From Kitasatospora sp052076145 (lineage in GTDB: Bacteria; Actinomycetota; Actinomycetes; Streptomycetales; Streptomycetaceae), in assembly GCF_052076145.1 (NCBI RefSeq), contig NZ_CP197246.1, forward strand, positions 2,542,001-2,606,000: a DNA stretch of 64,000 nucleotides. Reading direction: 5' to 3'. This document shows positions 7,332 through 16,439 of the stretch, piece after piece. Each line of letters opens with the position of its first letter. Position 1 is the first letter of the stretch. The position numbers were made by a program, and so were the translations under genes. A model generated the notes under the pieces. The model was not told the origin of the DNA, made no database searches, and saw only the letters and a program-made list of their open reading frames with translations.

Positions 7332-8294
7332 TTACCAGCGGGCCGAAGAAGGCAGCGGTTCCCCGTACCAGAGTTCGACCAGATGACGGGCGATCGAAAT
7401 TCCGGACGGCGGCAGCAGCTCCCCCGCCGCCATTCCGGCCCGCAGCTCCTCGCGGGAGACCCAGCGCGCCTCCGCCAGCTCCTCGCCGTCCACCGTGATC
7501 GCGGTGCCGGCCGGGTCCGCCTTGCCCATGAAGCCGAGCATCAGGCTGGCCGGGAAGGGCCACGGCTGGCTCGCCACGTACTCGACCTGGGCCACCCGCA
7601 CCCCGGCCTCCTCCAGCACCTCGCGGGCCACCGCCTGCTCCAGCGACTCGCCCGGCTCGACGAACCCGGCGAGCGTGGACCAGCGGCCCTCCGGCCAGAT
7701 CGCCTGACGGCCCAGCAGGCAGCGGTCCTGCTCGTCGGTGATCAGCATGATCACCGCCGGGTCGGTGCGCGGGTAGTGCTCCGCCGCGCAGGAGGTGCAG
7801 CGGCGGACGTGGCCGGCTCCGGCCTTCTCGGTCGGGTGGCCACAGCGGGAGCAGAAGCTGTGCAGCCGGTGCCAGTGCTCCAGGGCGACGGCGTGCACCA
7901 GCAGCCCCGCGTCCCGGCCGCTGAGCTGCGCCCCGACCTCACGCAGCCCGGCCGGACGGGCGTCGCCGTCCAGCCGGCCCGGCAGGCTGTCGTCCGCCAG
8001 CGCGAAGTACGAGATGCCGTCCTCGTCGGTGCCGAGGAAGTAACGGTCCCCCGTCTGCGGCGCCTCGAAGGAGGGCATCAGCACCAGCTCGGTGCCCTCG
8101 TCGGTGTCGACCACGAAGGCCTCGCCACCGGAGATCGGCAGCACCTTGGTGGTCGGGTGGCTCCAGGCCGCCGCCAGCCAGGGCTCGTCGAAGCGGTGCT
8201 GCGCAGCGCGGTCGACACCGGCGCGGGCCAGCGCGAGCCCCCTCTCCGGCTCGGCGCCGGCGGGCTTGGCAGCGGTTTCAGGCACGGTGCTCAA
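7332..8294 (-). CDS. nudC: NAD(H) diphosphatase NudC (Nudix hydrolase)
   Basis: A 320-residue Nudix enzyme that splits NAD(H) into NMN(H) and AMP and, in other bacteria, removes NAD caps from RNA. A zinc ribbon (CSRCGHPT ... CTSC) precedes the Nudix domain. The Nudix box is GFVEPGESLEQAVAREVLEE followed by AGV. The diagnostic NADH motif SQPWPFPASL comes about 15 residues later. An N-terminal NUDIX-like domain occupies residues 1-140. The start is probably TTG at 8294; a GTG four codons further in (VPETAAK) is possible. It follows the M. tuberculosis order (uvrD2, mycoredoxin, nudC). It lies downstream of the M20 peptidase on the same strand with an 82-bp gap. Confidence 0.93.
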   Translation of the reverse strand: MSTVPETAAKPAGAEPERGLALARAGVDRAAQHRFDEPWLAAAWSHPTTKVLPISGGEAFVVDTDEGTELVLMPSFEAPQTGDRYFLGTDEDGISYFALADDSLPGRLDGDARPAGLREVGAQLSGRDAGLLVHAVALEHWHRLHSFCSRCGHPTEKAGAGHVRRCTSCAAEHYPRTDPAVIMLITDEQDRCLLGRQAIWPEGRWSTLAGFVEPGESLEQAVAREVLEEAGVRVAQVEYVASQPWPFPASLMLGFMGKADPAGTAITVDGEELAEARWVSREELRAGMAAGELLPPSGISIARHLVELWYGEPLPSSARW

Positions 8295-8318
8295 CTCGGT
8301 CCATCCCCGTTCGGGTCA

Positions 8319-8369
8319 TCGTGCAGACAGTCGTGCGGCTGGTCGTGCGAGTAGTGGTGACAGTCGTGC
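8319..8369. repeat. 12-bp iteration of TCGTGC between nudC and the M20 peptidase gene
   Basis: TCGTGC occurs at 8319, 8331, 8343 and 8364; the first three are exactly 12 bp apart with purine-rich spacers (AGACAG, GGCTGG). It lies in the nudC leader. It could be chance or a small slippage array; no function is evident. Confidence 0.5.
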
Positions 8370-8376
8370 GGGCGGT

Positions 8377-9777
8377 TCACGCCTGCGGCCAGTTCTCGGC
8401 CAGATCGCCCCACAGGTAGGCGGCGGTCTCGACGCCCTTGACGAGCAGGTCGAGCTCGACCTTCTCGTTGACGGAGTGCCAGCCGTCCGAGGGCACCGAG
8501 ATGCCGAGGAAGAGCACCGGCGCGCCGAGCACGTCCTGGAGGTCGGCGGCCGGCCCCGAACCGCCCTCGCGGGTGAAGAGGATCTCCTGCTGGAAGGCCC
8601 GGCCCATCGCCCGGACGGTGGACTGCAGCGCCGGGTGGTCGAGCGGCGTCAGGCAGGGCCGGGTCGAGCCGGGGAAGACCAGCTCGTACCGGATGCCCTC
8701 GGGCACCCGGGTGGCGACCCAGGCCCGGACGGCCTCCCGGACCTTCTCGGGCTCCTGCCCGGCGACCAGCCGGAAGGAGAGCTTGAGGTGCGCCTCGGCG
8801 GGCACGATGGTCTTGCCGCCAGGGCCGGTGTAGCCGCCCCAGATGCCGTTGACCTCGGCCGTCGGACGAGCCCAGATGCGCTCCAGCGTGCTGTACCCGG
8901 CCTCACCCTCGGTGCCGTACGACTTGGCGACGCGCAGCCACTGCTGCTCGTCGAAGGGCAGCGCGGCGAAGAGTTCGCGCTCGCGCTCGGTCAGCTCGAC
9001 GATGCCGTCGTAGAAGCCGGGGACGGAGACCCTGCGGTCCGCGTCGTGCAGCGCGGCCGCCAGCTCGGCTGCGACCGTCGCCGGGTTGGGGACGGCGCCG
9101 CCGAAGGAGCCGGAGTGGATGTCGGTGTCCGGCCCGAAGAAGTCGATCTGGGCGTCCATCAGGCCGCGCATGCCGGTGCAGACGGTCGGTGTGGTCTCGG
9201 ACCACATGCCGGTGTCGGAGATGATCACGACATCGGCGGCCAGCCGCTCGGCCTCGCGGCGCACCAGCGCGGCGAAGCTCGGCGAGCCGGACTCCTCCTC
9301 GCCCTCGATCAGCAGCTTGAGGTTGACGGCGGGCGCCGTGCGGCCGGTGGCCGCCAGGTGGGCCCGGACTCCGAGGGTGTGGAAGAAGACCTGGCCCTTG
9401 TCGTCCGCCGCGCCCCGGGCGAACAGCTGCTTGCCGACGACCGTCGGTTCGAACGGGTCGGTGGCCCAGCCGTCCTCCTTCGCGGCCGGCTGCACGTCGT
9501 GGTGGCCGTAGACCAGCACGGTCGGCGCCGCGGCGTCACCGGAGGGCCACTCGGCGAAGACCGCGGGCAGGCCGTCCGTCTCCCAGACCTCGGCCACCGG
9601 GAAGCCGGTCTCGCCCAGCTTCGCGGCCAGCCACTCCGCCGAGCGGCGGACCTCGCCGGCCCGCGCCGGGTCGGCCGAGACGGACGGGATGCGCAGCCAG
9701 TCGGCCAGATCGGCGAGGAAGGCGCTCTGGTGCTGGTCGATGAAGGAGCGGACGGCGCTGTCCGGGGTTTTCGTCAT
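8377..9777 (-). CDS. M20-family metallopeptidase (dipeptidase type)
   Basis: A 466-residue zinc peptidase of the M20 family, close to dipeptidases/carnosinase-like enzymes by length and motifs. Visible sites: metal and catalytic motif VYGHHDVQP near 85, RGAADDKGQV near 120 with the bridging Asp, the catalytic EGEEESGS near 160, and the metal ligand in ISDTGMWSE; a dimerisation domain interrupts the fold at about 190-350. The start ATG at 9777 has no Shine-Dalgarno but lies 7 nt after TAAAGT, a good -10 element, so the mRNA is probably leaderless. The substrate is not known; peptide scavenging is the usual role. Confidence 0.9.
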   Translation of the reverse strand: MTKTPDSAVRSFIDQHQSAFLADLADWLRIPSVSADPARAGEVRRSAEWLAAKLGETGFPVAEVWETDGLPAVFAEWPSGDAAAPTVLVYGHHDVQPAAKEDGWATDPFEPTVVGKQLFARGAADDKGQVFFHTLGVRAHLAATGRTAPAVNLKLLIEGEEESGSPSFAALVRREAERLAADVVIISDTGMWSETTPTVCTGMRGLMDAQIDFFGPDTDIHSGSFGGAVPNPATVAAELAAALHDADRRVSVPGFYDGIVELTERERELFAALPFDEQQWLRVAKSYGTEGEAGYSTLERIWARPTAEVNGIWGGYTGPGGKTIVPAEAHLKLSFRLVAGQEPEKVREAVRAWVATRVPEGIRYELVFPGSTRPCLTPLDHPALQSTVRAMGRAFQQEILFTREGGSGPAADLQDVLGAPVLFLGISVPSDGWHSVNEKVELDLLVKGVETAAYLWGDLAENWPQA

Positions 9778-9836
9778 ACGGACGACTTTAGTTCGCCCGT
9801 GCGGGGGCGCTGCGCTAGGGCCGGGAACTGACCGCG

Positions 9837-9864
9837 GCCGGCCGGCCCCTGGGGACCGGCCGGC
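9837..9864 (-). terminator. Hairpin terminator of the PadR-ABC exporter operon
   Basis: GCCGGCCGGCCCC pairs with GGGGACCGGCCGGC (one bulge) around a 1-2-nt loop, just past the stop of the ABC permease gene at 9893. Confidence 0.65.
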
Positions 9865-9892
9865 TGCGTGCGGTGTCACTGGCCGCGAGGTG

Positions 9893-12751
9893 TCACTCGC
9901 TGCGGCGGCCCAGGGTCAGCCGGGAGCGGGTGAAGAGCATCGCGAGCAGGACGGCCACGGTGGGCAGCCCGATCAGGGTGAGGCCCAGGGTCTGCCACGG
10001 GATGGCGATGACCACCCGGCTGTGCAGGTCGCTCTGCATCCCCGAGGCGCCCGACGCGAGGGCCTCGACCTTGCGCAGGGCGACCGCCGGGACGACTCCG
10101 GAGATGGTGCCGAGGACGGCGCCCATCGCGGCGATCACCCCGCACTGGAAGCCGGAGAGCCTGCGTCGGATGCCTCCGGTCGCGCCGACCGCCGCCAGGG
10201 TGGCGAGGTCCCGCTGCGAGTCGGCGGCCGCGAGACCGGTGGCTATGCCGGCGGCGCCGAGTGCGACGACGGCGGCGAAGCCGCTCAGGCCGATCATGGT
10301 CAGCGTCTGCTGGGAGCGGTAGCCGCGTTCGACCTGGACCTCGCCCTCGGAGCTGATCTTGCTAGCGGCCGCGATGGCCTTCTGCTCGGAGGAGCTGGAG
10401 GGCGCCGCGGTGGGCAGCCAGACGGCGCCGCTCGGGCTGGTGGTCATGCCCAGCCGCTGGGCCGTCTCGGGCGTGATCAGCGCGGCACCGGCCTGGACCT
10501 GTGCGGTGGTGAGCACCGCGTCGACCGTGACCAGGTGCGTCTGCGGCTTGCTGCTCTCTGCGACGACCCCGCCGGGGCCGACCGAGGCACCGGTGGCGGT
10601 CGCCTTCCACGGGTCCTGGAGGCCGATGGTGACCTTGCCGTCCTTGAGGTACTTGGCGTCGAAGACGACCGCCTTGCCCTGGGCGAGCGCCTGCTCGGCC
10701 GCCGGGTCCTTCACCCCGAACAGGTTGCGCAGCACCGTCGCGTCGCCGGAGGGGACGGAGCCGTAGCCGCCGCTGTAGTAGGTCTGGTTGCGGCAGCGGG
10801 GGTCCTGGCTCAGCCGGTTGAAGTCGGCCGGGCTCAGCTGCTGGGTCACGTCCGGGTCGTTGGCCGGGCAGCGGCGCTCCTTGGGGAGCACGATGTCGAC
10901 GCTCCCGCACTCGCGCGACGTACGGCAGTCACCCTTGTAGTGGGTCTGGAAGATGTCGCCCCGGGCCCCGAGGGCGGGGATGGACCGCTCGACGGCGTCG
11001 GCCTGCTGCGACAGCGTCCTGGTGTCGACGTCGCGCGACCAGCCGAGCGAGATGGCCACGCCGCCGCTGGGCAGCCTCGCCTCGTAGTGCTCGCGGTTCT
11101 GCTGGTCGTTGCTGGCGCTGTAGATGCCGACGGCGACGGTGCCGGCGACCGCCGCCATCACGGCGGCCACGGCGGGGGCGGTGCGGCCGCGGTGGCGCAC
11201 GGAGTCGCGCAGGGCGAGCCGGGGGCTGAGCGGCAGCCAGCGGCCGAGGCGGCCGAAGAGGCCGACCAGGACGGGTGTGCAGGCGACCATGCCCAGCTCG
11301 GCGATCATCGAGCCGCCGAGGACGGCCGTGGTGCGGTGGCCGAAGGCCTGGCCGCCGAGGGCGAGCGCGGCGCCGCCGACCACCATGAGCAGGCCCAGCA
11401 GGGCGAGCTTGCGGCTCGCGGGCTTGACCGAGCCCCGGCCGGTGAGCGCCTCGACGACGTCCTGCCGGGAGGCCTGGACGGCCGGGACGATCGCCGCCAG
11501 CAGGCCGGTGACCAGGCCGATCGCGGCGATGCCGAGCAGGTCGAGCGGCTCCAGGCCGAAGTGGCCGAAGCGCGACCCGGAGTACATCTCGGCCAGCGGG
11601 CGGACGGCCGCGACCGAGACGATCGCGAGCACCACCCCGGTGACGGCCCCGGCGAGGCCGAGCACCACGCCGCCGCCGAGCACCACGGCCCGGACGTGCG
11701 AGCGGTCACCGCCACCGGCGGCCAGCAGCCCGAGCTGGCGGCGCGAGCGGCGGGCGCCGACGGCGAAGGCCGGGCCGGCCAGCAGGACGATCTCCAGCAG
11801 CGCCATGCCGGCGACGGTGCCGAGCGCCACCACGACGGTGTTGCTCATCCCGTTCTCGCCCTGGTACCTGTCCTGATCGACGAAGTACGGCACCTGCGAG
11901 CGGGCGGGCGGGTCGAACAGGACGGTGCGCGAAGTCGCGGTGAAGCCGTACTTGTTGAGCTCCAGCACCTTCGGCCAGTCCAGGACGGCGCCGGCGGGCA
12001 GCTTGACCAGCCAGTCGTCGGCCTTGCCGACTGCCCGGTCGCCGGTGTCGCCGCGCTTGTCGGCGAGTGGGGCGAGCAGGCTGCCGGGGCGGCCGATCAG
12101 CGCGTCGTTCTTGAGGGAGCCGGGGTACTCGACGGCAGCGGTGATGGTGAAGGGCTTGCCTTCGAGGCCGCGCACCGTGGTGGTGTCACCGACCTTCAGA
12201 CCGGCCTCGTCGAGGAAGTGCTGGGTGGCGGCGATCTCCTGCGGCGCTGCGGGGGCGCGGCCGCCGGTCAGGTTGAGCTTGCCGCGCCAGACCGGGTCGG
12301 TGAGGTCGGCCTCGGCGGTGCTGACCCGGAGCTGGCCGTCCTTGGTGCTGGTGACACCACCGTTGCCGACGGCCACCGGGATGAGCACGCTGCCGGTCGG
12401 CAGCAGCTGCTTGACCAGCACCGTCGCGTCGGTGCTGAGGCTCTTCTGCTGCTCGGGGGTGGCGACCGTGCCCGGGACGGGGCTCCGGCCGCTGCGGCCC
12501 TCGTCGGCGTTCGGGGCCTGGGTCGCGATGATCCCCGGGCTGAGGACGGAGACCAGGGCGTCGGCGCCGCCCAGCGTGCGGACGGCCGTCTCGCTCGGCG
12601 TCAGCTGCCCGCTGCGGTAGAACACGTCGGCGCCCGTCACCCCGAGGACGGGCAGAGCGATCATGGCGAGGACGAGCGCGCTGCGACCCTTGGCCCGCAG
12701 GGCGTCGCGGCGGGCGATGCGGAGGGCGACCCGCCAGGCGGTGAGCTTCAC
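9893..12751 (-). CDS. FtsX-like ABC transporter permease
   Basis: A 952-residue membrane protein of the MacB/FtsX permease class. It begins with a transmembrane helix (SALVLAMIALPVLGVTGADV), has a large extracytoplasmic domain (about 45-290), a membrane block at about 300-460 with the first FtsX core, a second extracytoplasmic domain with four cysteines (CRTSRECGS, CPAND and CRNQ at about 620-665) that may form disulfides, and a last FtsX block at about 820-950. It overlaps the ATPase gene by 4 nt (ATGA), so the two are translationally coupled. Such pairs under PadR control usually export peptides or antibiotics or respond to envelope stress. The substrate is unknown. Confidence 0.9.
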   Translation of the reverse strand: MKLTAWRVALRIARRDALRAKGRSALVLAMIALPVLGVTGADVFYRSGQLTPSETAVRTLGGADALVSVLSPGIIATQAPNADEGRSGRSPVPGTVATPEQQKSLSTDATVLVKQLLPTGSVLIPVAVGNGGVTSTKDGQLRVSTAEADLTDPVWRGKLNLTGGRAPAAPQEIAATQHFLDEAGLKVGDTTTVRGLEGKPFTITAAVEYPGSLKNDALIGRPGSLLAPLADKRGDTGDRAVGKADDWLVKLPAGAVLDWPKVLELNKYGFTATSRTVLFDPPARSQVPYFVDQDRYQGENGMSNTVVVALGTVAGMALLEIVLLAGPAFAVGARRSRRQLGLLAAGGGDRSHVRAVVLGGGVVLGLAGAVTGVVLAIVSVAAVRPLAEMYSGSRFGHFGLEPLDLLGIAAIGLVTGLLAAIVPAVQASRQDVVEALTGRGSVKPASRKLALLGLLMVVGGAALALGGQAFGHRTTAVLGGSMIAELGMVACTPVLVGLFGRLGRWLPLSPRLALRDSVRHRGRTAPAVAAVMAAVAGTVAVGIYSASNDQQNREHYEARLPSGGVAISLGWSRDVDTRTLSQQADAVERSIPALGARGDIFQTHYKGDCRTSRECGSVDIVLPKERRCPANDPDVTQQLSPADFNRLSQDPRCRNQTYYSGGYGSVPSGDATVLRNLFGVKDPAAEQALAQGKAVVFDAKYLKDGKVTIGLQDPWKATATGASVGPGGVVAESSKPQTHLVTVDAVLTTAQVQAGAALITPETAQRLGMTTSPSGAVWLPTAAPSSSSEQKAIAAASKISSEGEVQVERGYRSQQTLTMIGLSGFAAVVALGAAGIATGLAAADSQRDLATLAAVGATGGIRRRLSGFQCGVIAAMGAVLGTISGVVPAVALRKVEALASGASGMQSDLHSRVVIAIPWQTLGLTLIGLPTVAVLLAMLFTRSRLTLGRRSE

Positions 12752-13521
12752 TCGGCCACCGGCCCGTTGATGCTGTTGGTCGCGGCGGAGACCAGCAGAC
12801 TGGCGGCGTCCCGACTGACGCTCTGGTCGACCATCAGGCCGTCCCGCAGGAAGACCACGCGGTCGGCCCAGGCAGCGTGCCGGGCCTCGTGGGTGACCAT
12901 CATGGCGGCGGCCCCGGCGTCGCAGCGGGCCCGCAGCACGGCGAGCACCGCCTCGCCGGTGGTCGAGTCGAGGGCGCCGGTCGGCTCGTCCGCGAGCACC
13001 AGGCGGCGGTCGCCGATCAGGGCGCGGGCGATGGCAACGCGCTGCTGCTGGCCGCCGGACATGTTGTCGGGGAAGCGGTCGGCCAGCTCCTCGATGCCGA
13101 GCTCGGTCAGCGCGGCGAGGGCCTCCCGGCGGGCGGCACGGCTGGATATGCCGTCCAGCTCGCGGGGCAGCGCGATGTTCTCGGCGGCCGTCAGCGCGGG
13201 GATGAGGTTGTAGTCCTGGAAGACGTACCCGATGGACCGGCGGCGGACCTGGGCCAGCCGCTTGCGGTTGAGCGAGCCCAGGGCGACGCCCTCGACCAGC
13301 ACCTGGCCGGCCGTCGGGCTGTCCAGCCCGCCCGCCAGGGTCAGCAGGGTGGACTTGCCGGAGCCGGAGGGGCCCATCACGGCGACGAACTCCCCCGGGT
13401 GCACCTTGAGATCGACTCCACGCAGCGCGTGCACCTCGGTCGTGCCATGCCCGTGGACGCGGGTGACGCCCTCCAGGTAGAGCACCGGCGCGGCGTTGCC
13501 TTCGGCTTGTGAGGTGGTCAA
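12748..13521 (-). CDS. ABC transporter ATP-binding protein (MacB/LolD type)
   Basis: A 257-residue ATPase that powers the adjacent FtsX-type permease. Walker A is GPSGSGKST, the Q-loop is FQDYNL, the signature is MSGGQQQRVAIARAL, Walker B is LVLADEPTGALDS and the switch histidine is MVTHEARHA. The EPTGALDS form is characteristic of the MacB/LolD subfamily, which pairs with FtsX-like permeases. The start appears to be TTG at 13521, 4-5 nt after GGGGGAAAG. It is the middle gene of a PadR / ATPase / permease operon with a 54-bp gap to padR. Confidence 0.93.
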   Translation of the reverse strand: MTTSQAEGNAAPVLYLEGVTRVHGHGTTEVHALRGVDLKVHPGEFVAVMGPSGSGKSTLLTLAGGLDSPTAGQVLVEGVALGSLNRKRLAQVRRRSIGYVFQDYNLIPALTAAENIALPRELDGISSRAARREALAALTELGIEELADRFPDNMSGGQQQRVAIARALIGDRRLVLADEPTGALDSTTGEAVLAVLRARCDAGAAAMMVTHEARHAAWADRVVFLRDGLMVDQSVSRDAASLLVSAATNSINGPVAE

Positions 13522-13575
13522 CTTTCCCCCTGCGGTTGTTCGTTGCGGTTCGGGCGAACTGGTGACGTGCGCGTT

Positions 13576-14175
13576 CTAGAGGAGGCTGCGGCGGCGCTTG
13601 GGCTTGGCCGGGGCTTCGGTCGCCCCGGGCGGCTCGGGCGGCTCGGCGGCCCGCTGGACGAGGCGGCTCTCGCAGTGGTCGAGCCAGCGGATCTCGGCCT
13701 CGGTCTGGAAGATGAGCTGCTCCAGCACCAGCAGCCAGGCGAGGTCCTCCTGTCTGCCCGCGTCGGCGGCGATCGCCTGGCCCTTCAGCCGGGTGTAGTC
13801 CTGGAGCGCCTTCATGCTGTGCCTGCGCTGGCCCTGGACGACGCCGGTGACGTCGACCCCGGGCACGGTGACGGCCATCGCGAGCTTTATCGCCAGCTCG
13901 TCGCGCGGCGGAGTGGTCCGGAGCACCGGGCTGTCGAACCAGGAGCGCAGTTCCGTGCGTCCTGCATCGGTGACGGCGTAGTAGACGTGCCCCTCCTCGT
14001 CCTCACCGTGCGGTGCGACGAGGCCGTCCCGTTCCAGGCGGCCCAGCGTGGTGTAGACCTGGCCGACGTTCAGCGGCCAGGTGGCGCCGGTGCGGGCCTC
14101 GAATTCGGTGCGCAGCTGATAGCCGTAGCGCGGGCCCTGGTCGAGCAGGGCGAGCAGACCGTGACGGATGGACAT
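13576..14175 (-). CDS. PadR-family repressor of the ABC exporter operon
   Basis: A 199-residue regulator with an N-terminal PadR winged helix (RHGLLALLDQGPRYGYQLRT ... VGQVYTTLGRLERDGLVAPH) and a C-terminal helical domain with an arginine/lysine tail. It is the first gene of the exporter operon. The start ATG at 14175 lies 8 nt after TATACA, a -10-like element, so the mRNA is probably leaderless. The promoter and start codon are covered by a 28-bp dyad of the PadR type, which indicates autoregulation. The ligand is probably a compound that the exporter removes; this is inference from the usual PadR-ABC pairing. Confidence 0.92.
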   Translation of the reverse strand: MSIRHGLLALLDQGPRYGYQLRTEFEARTGATWPLNVGQVYTTLGRLERDGLVAPHGEDEEGHVYYAVTDAGRTELRSWFDSPVLRTTPPRDELAIKLAMAVTVPGVDVTGVVQGQRRHSMKALQDYTRLKGQAIAADAGRQEDLAWLLVLEQLIFQTEAEIRWLDHCESRLVQRAAEPPEPPGATEAPAKPKRRRSLL

Positions 14176-14199
14176 ACCGAGTATGTATACCCGGTATGT
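14172..14199. promoter_or_regulatory. PadR operator overlapping start codon and -10 of padR
   Basis: The outer arms ACATACCG and CGGTATGT are perfect inverted repeats and the inner GTATGTATAC is near symmetric; most of the 28 bp match. PadR proteins bind ATGT...ACAT-type dyads. It covers the likely leaderless start of padR and lies about 50 bp upstream of the divergent gene at 14249, so one dimer pair could control both. Confidence 0.7.
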
Positions 14200-14248
14200 G
14201 CCCCGGACTCAAGCCACCGGTGCGCTCGCGAACCGGTACGGTCGTACG

Positions 14249-15202
14249 GTGACCCAGCTGCGTATCGCCACCTTCAACCTGCTGCACGGTCAACCCCTCG
14301 CCCCGGACGGCACCCCGCTGCCGCTGACCGCCGAGCCGGGAGAGCCGTTGAGCGAGGCGATCGCCGCCCTGGACGCGGACGTGCTCGCGCTCCAGGAGGT
14401 CGACCGCCACCAGGAACGCTCCGGCTTCACCGACCAGGCCGCCGTCGCCGCGAAGGCGATGGGCGCCGCGGACTGGCGGTTCGCCGCCGCCCTGCACGGC
14501 CGCCCGGCCCCGCTGGCCGGCTGGCTGACCGACCCGGCCCGGCCGGGCCTGACGGTCTACGGCCCGTCCGAGGTCGGCACCGCCACCGAACTCCCCTCGT
14601 ACGGCACCGCGTTGCTGACCCGGCTGCCGGTGCACCACTGGCGCGCCCGCCGGTTCGCCCCCGCGCCGTTCGGGCTGCCGCTGCGGGTCGCCGGGCGGCG
14701 CGGCCTCACTCCCGTGCCGGACGAGCCCCGGGCGGCGCTCGCCGCCGTACTCCAGGGCGAGCGCGGGCAGTTCACCGTCGTCGCGACGCACCTGTCGTTC
14801 GTGCCGGGCTGGAACATGGCGCAGCTCGCCGCGATCCGCCGGTGGGTCGCGGATCTGCCGAGGCCCTGCCTGGTGCTCGGCGACTTCAACCTGATCGGCG
14901 CGGTGCCGCGCACCGTGCTCGGCAGCACCGGCGCCCGCGACCGCGTCCGGGACGCCCGCGCCGCACGGCAGGCCCGCATCCTCCAGCCCGGCCCCCGGCG
15001 GCGGCGCGTCCGCGAGCCTCGCCCGCGCCTGCACGGCTGGTACGACCTGGCGAAGACCCCGACCTACCCCTCCCACCGCCCGGCGGTCCAGTTCGACCAC
15101 GTCCTGGCGATGGGCGTCCCCCGAAGCTCGGTCGGCTCCGCCGAGGCCCCCCGGACCGGCGTTTCGGACCACCGGCCCCTGGTCGTACAGGTCTCGCTCT
15201 GA
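14249..15202 (+). CDS. Endonuclease/exonuclease/phosphatase-family hydrolase
   Basis: A 317-residue protein with the DNase I-like fold. Motifs: IATFNLLHG at the N-terminus (metal/Asn), ALQEVDRH with the metal-binding Glu, VVATHLSFVPG with the catalytic His, VLGDFNLIG with Asp/Asn, and the closing VSDHRPLVV. All catalytic residues of the fold are present. Substrates in this family range from DNA to phosphodiesters and phospholipids and cannot be read from the sequence. No signal peptide is visible. The GTG at 14249 is chosen since the protein begins a few residues before the conserved strand; no Shine-Dalgarno is seen, and TACGGT 6 nt upstream suggests a leaderless mRNA. Confidence 0.87.
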   Translation: MTQLRIATFNLLHGQPLAPDGTPLPLTAEPGEPLSEAIAALDADVLALQEVDRHQERSGFTDQAAVAAKAMGAADWRFAAALHGRPAPLAGWLTDPARPGLTVYGPSEVGTATELPSYGTALLTRLPVHHWRARRFAPAPFGLPLRVAGRRGLTPVPDEPRAALAAVLQGERGQFTVVATHLSFVPGWNMAQLAAIRRWVADLPRPCLVLGDFNLIGAVPRTVLGSTGARDRVRDARAARQARILQPGPRRRRVREPRPRLHGWYDLAKTPTYPSHRPAVQFDHVLAMGVPRSSVGSAEAPRTGVSDHRPLVVQVSL

Positions 15203-15206
15203 CCTG

Positions 15207-16439
15207 CTAGCCGGCTGCGTGAAGTTCCGCCGCCAGCTGCCCGGCCTGGTGCGGGAGAGGGTGCGGCTCGTACTGGAGGAGGAGCATCGCGGCGTCGTCG
15301 CCGAGGGTGCGGCCGACGTGGCGGACGACGTCCTCGTGGAGGCGGTGGAGGACTTCGACGGGGCCGCCGGTGGCGCAGTGCGGGAGGCGTTCGGCGAGGG
15401 GGTAGAAGGTGCCCTGGCGGTTGCGGGCCTCGATCACGCCGTCGGTGAAGAGGAGGACGCGGTCGCCGGGCCGGATGGCGATCCGCTGGACGGGCGGGTG
15501 GACGTCGGCCGGGTCGAGGACGCCGAGCGGCGGGACGGTCTCGGCCAGCTCCAGGGCGCGGACGGGCTCCCCGGCCCGGAGCAGCAGCGGTGCGGGGTGG
15601 CCGCAGTTCACGATCTCGGCGGCGCCGTCGGGGCCGACGCCGATCAGGACGAGGGTGACGAACTCCTCCTCCACGCCCGGGTGGTCGTTCTCGTGCAGGG
15701 CCCGGTCGAGGCTGACGGCCAGCCAGCCGGCCACCTTCTCCAGGGCCGGCTCCTGGTGCGCGGCCTCGCGGAAGGCGCCGAGCACGGCGGCCGCCGTCTC
15801 GACGGCGTTGAGCCCCTTGCCCCGGACGTCGCCGACCACCGCCCGGACGCCGTGCCGGGTGTTGACGATCTCGTACAGGTCACCGCCGATCGACGCGTGC
15901 GCGGCGGCGGCGGCGTAGTGGACGGCGGCCCGCACGCTGCCGACCCGGTCGGGGACGGAGCGCAGCAGCACCCGGCGGGCGATCTCGGCCACCACCTGCG
16001 CGTCGGCGAGCGCCCGCTCCTGGCGCAGCCGCAGGGTGACGCTGACCCAGCCGATCCCGGCGACCAGGGCGATCGCGAAGACGGTGGCACTGTGCACGGA
16101 CTCGCCCAGCACGTCGTCGTAGAAGGCCATCAGGAAGGCCGCGGCCTCGGTGCAGAGCCCGATCAGCAGCGGGTACCAGGTACGCCGGCTGACCACGGCG
16201 GCCAGCGCGGGGACGGCGGTGAGGGCCGGTTCGACCGTCACTTCGGTGTTGCTGAGGTAGTCGAGGGAGACCACCAGCAGCATGCCGATGTACGGCAGCG
16301 CTAGGGCGGTCCTGGGCCAGGTGCCGGTCACGGCGCCTGGTACGGCTCCCGGGGTCGGCCCCCCGAGCCGCGCTCTGATCCATCCGGTCGCACTCAACTT
16401 CGGTCTCTCCAGCAGAAGGTGGCCGGTGCCAGGGGACAC
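15207..16439 (-). CDS. Membrane-bound SpoIIE-type (PP2C) serine phosphatase
   Basis: A 410-residue phosphatase. Four hydrophobic segments (about 45-65, 70-88, 92-112, 118-140) precede a short linker and a PPM/SpoIIE catalytic domain from about 165. Metal-binding motifs are GGDLYEIV, GDVRGKGLNA, LFTDGVIEARN and LGDDAAMLLL. Such enzymes dephosphorylate anti-anti-sigma factors in streptomycete partner-switching systems. No anti-anti-sigma gene is adjacent, though an RsbW-like kinase lies 8 kb away. It is convergent with the preceding hydrolase gene with only 4 bp between stops. The most upstream start is given; shorter starts before the first membrane segment are possible. Confidence 0.9.
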   Translation of the reverse strand: MSPGTGHLLLERPKLSATGWIRARLGGPTPGAVPGAVTGTWPRTALALPYIGMLLVVSLDYLSNTEVTVEPALTAVPALAAVVSRRTWYPLLIGLCTEAAAFLMAFYDDVLGESVHSATVFAIALVAGIGWVSVTLRLRQERALADAQVVAEIARRVLLRSVPDRVGSVRAAVHYAAAAAHASIGGDLYEIVNTRHGVRAVVGDVRGKGLNAVETAAAVLGAFREAAHQEPALEKVAGWLAVSLDRALHENDHPGVEEEFVTLVLIGVGPDGAAEIVNCGHPAPLLLRAGEPVRALELAETVPPLGVLDPADVHPPVQRIAIRPGDRVLLFTDGVIEARNRQGTFYPLAERLPHCATGGPVEVLHRLHEDVVRHVGRTLGDDAAMLLLQYEPHPLPHQAGQLAAELHAAG

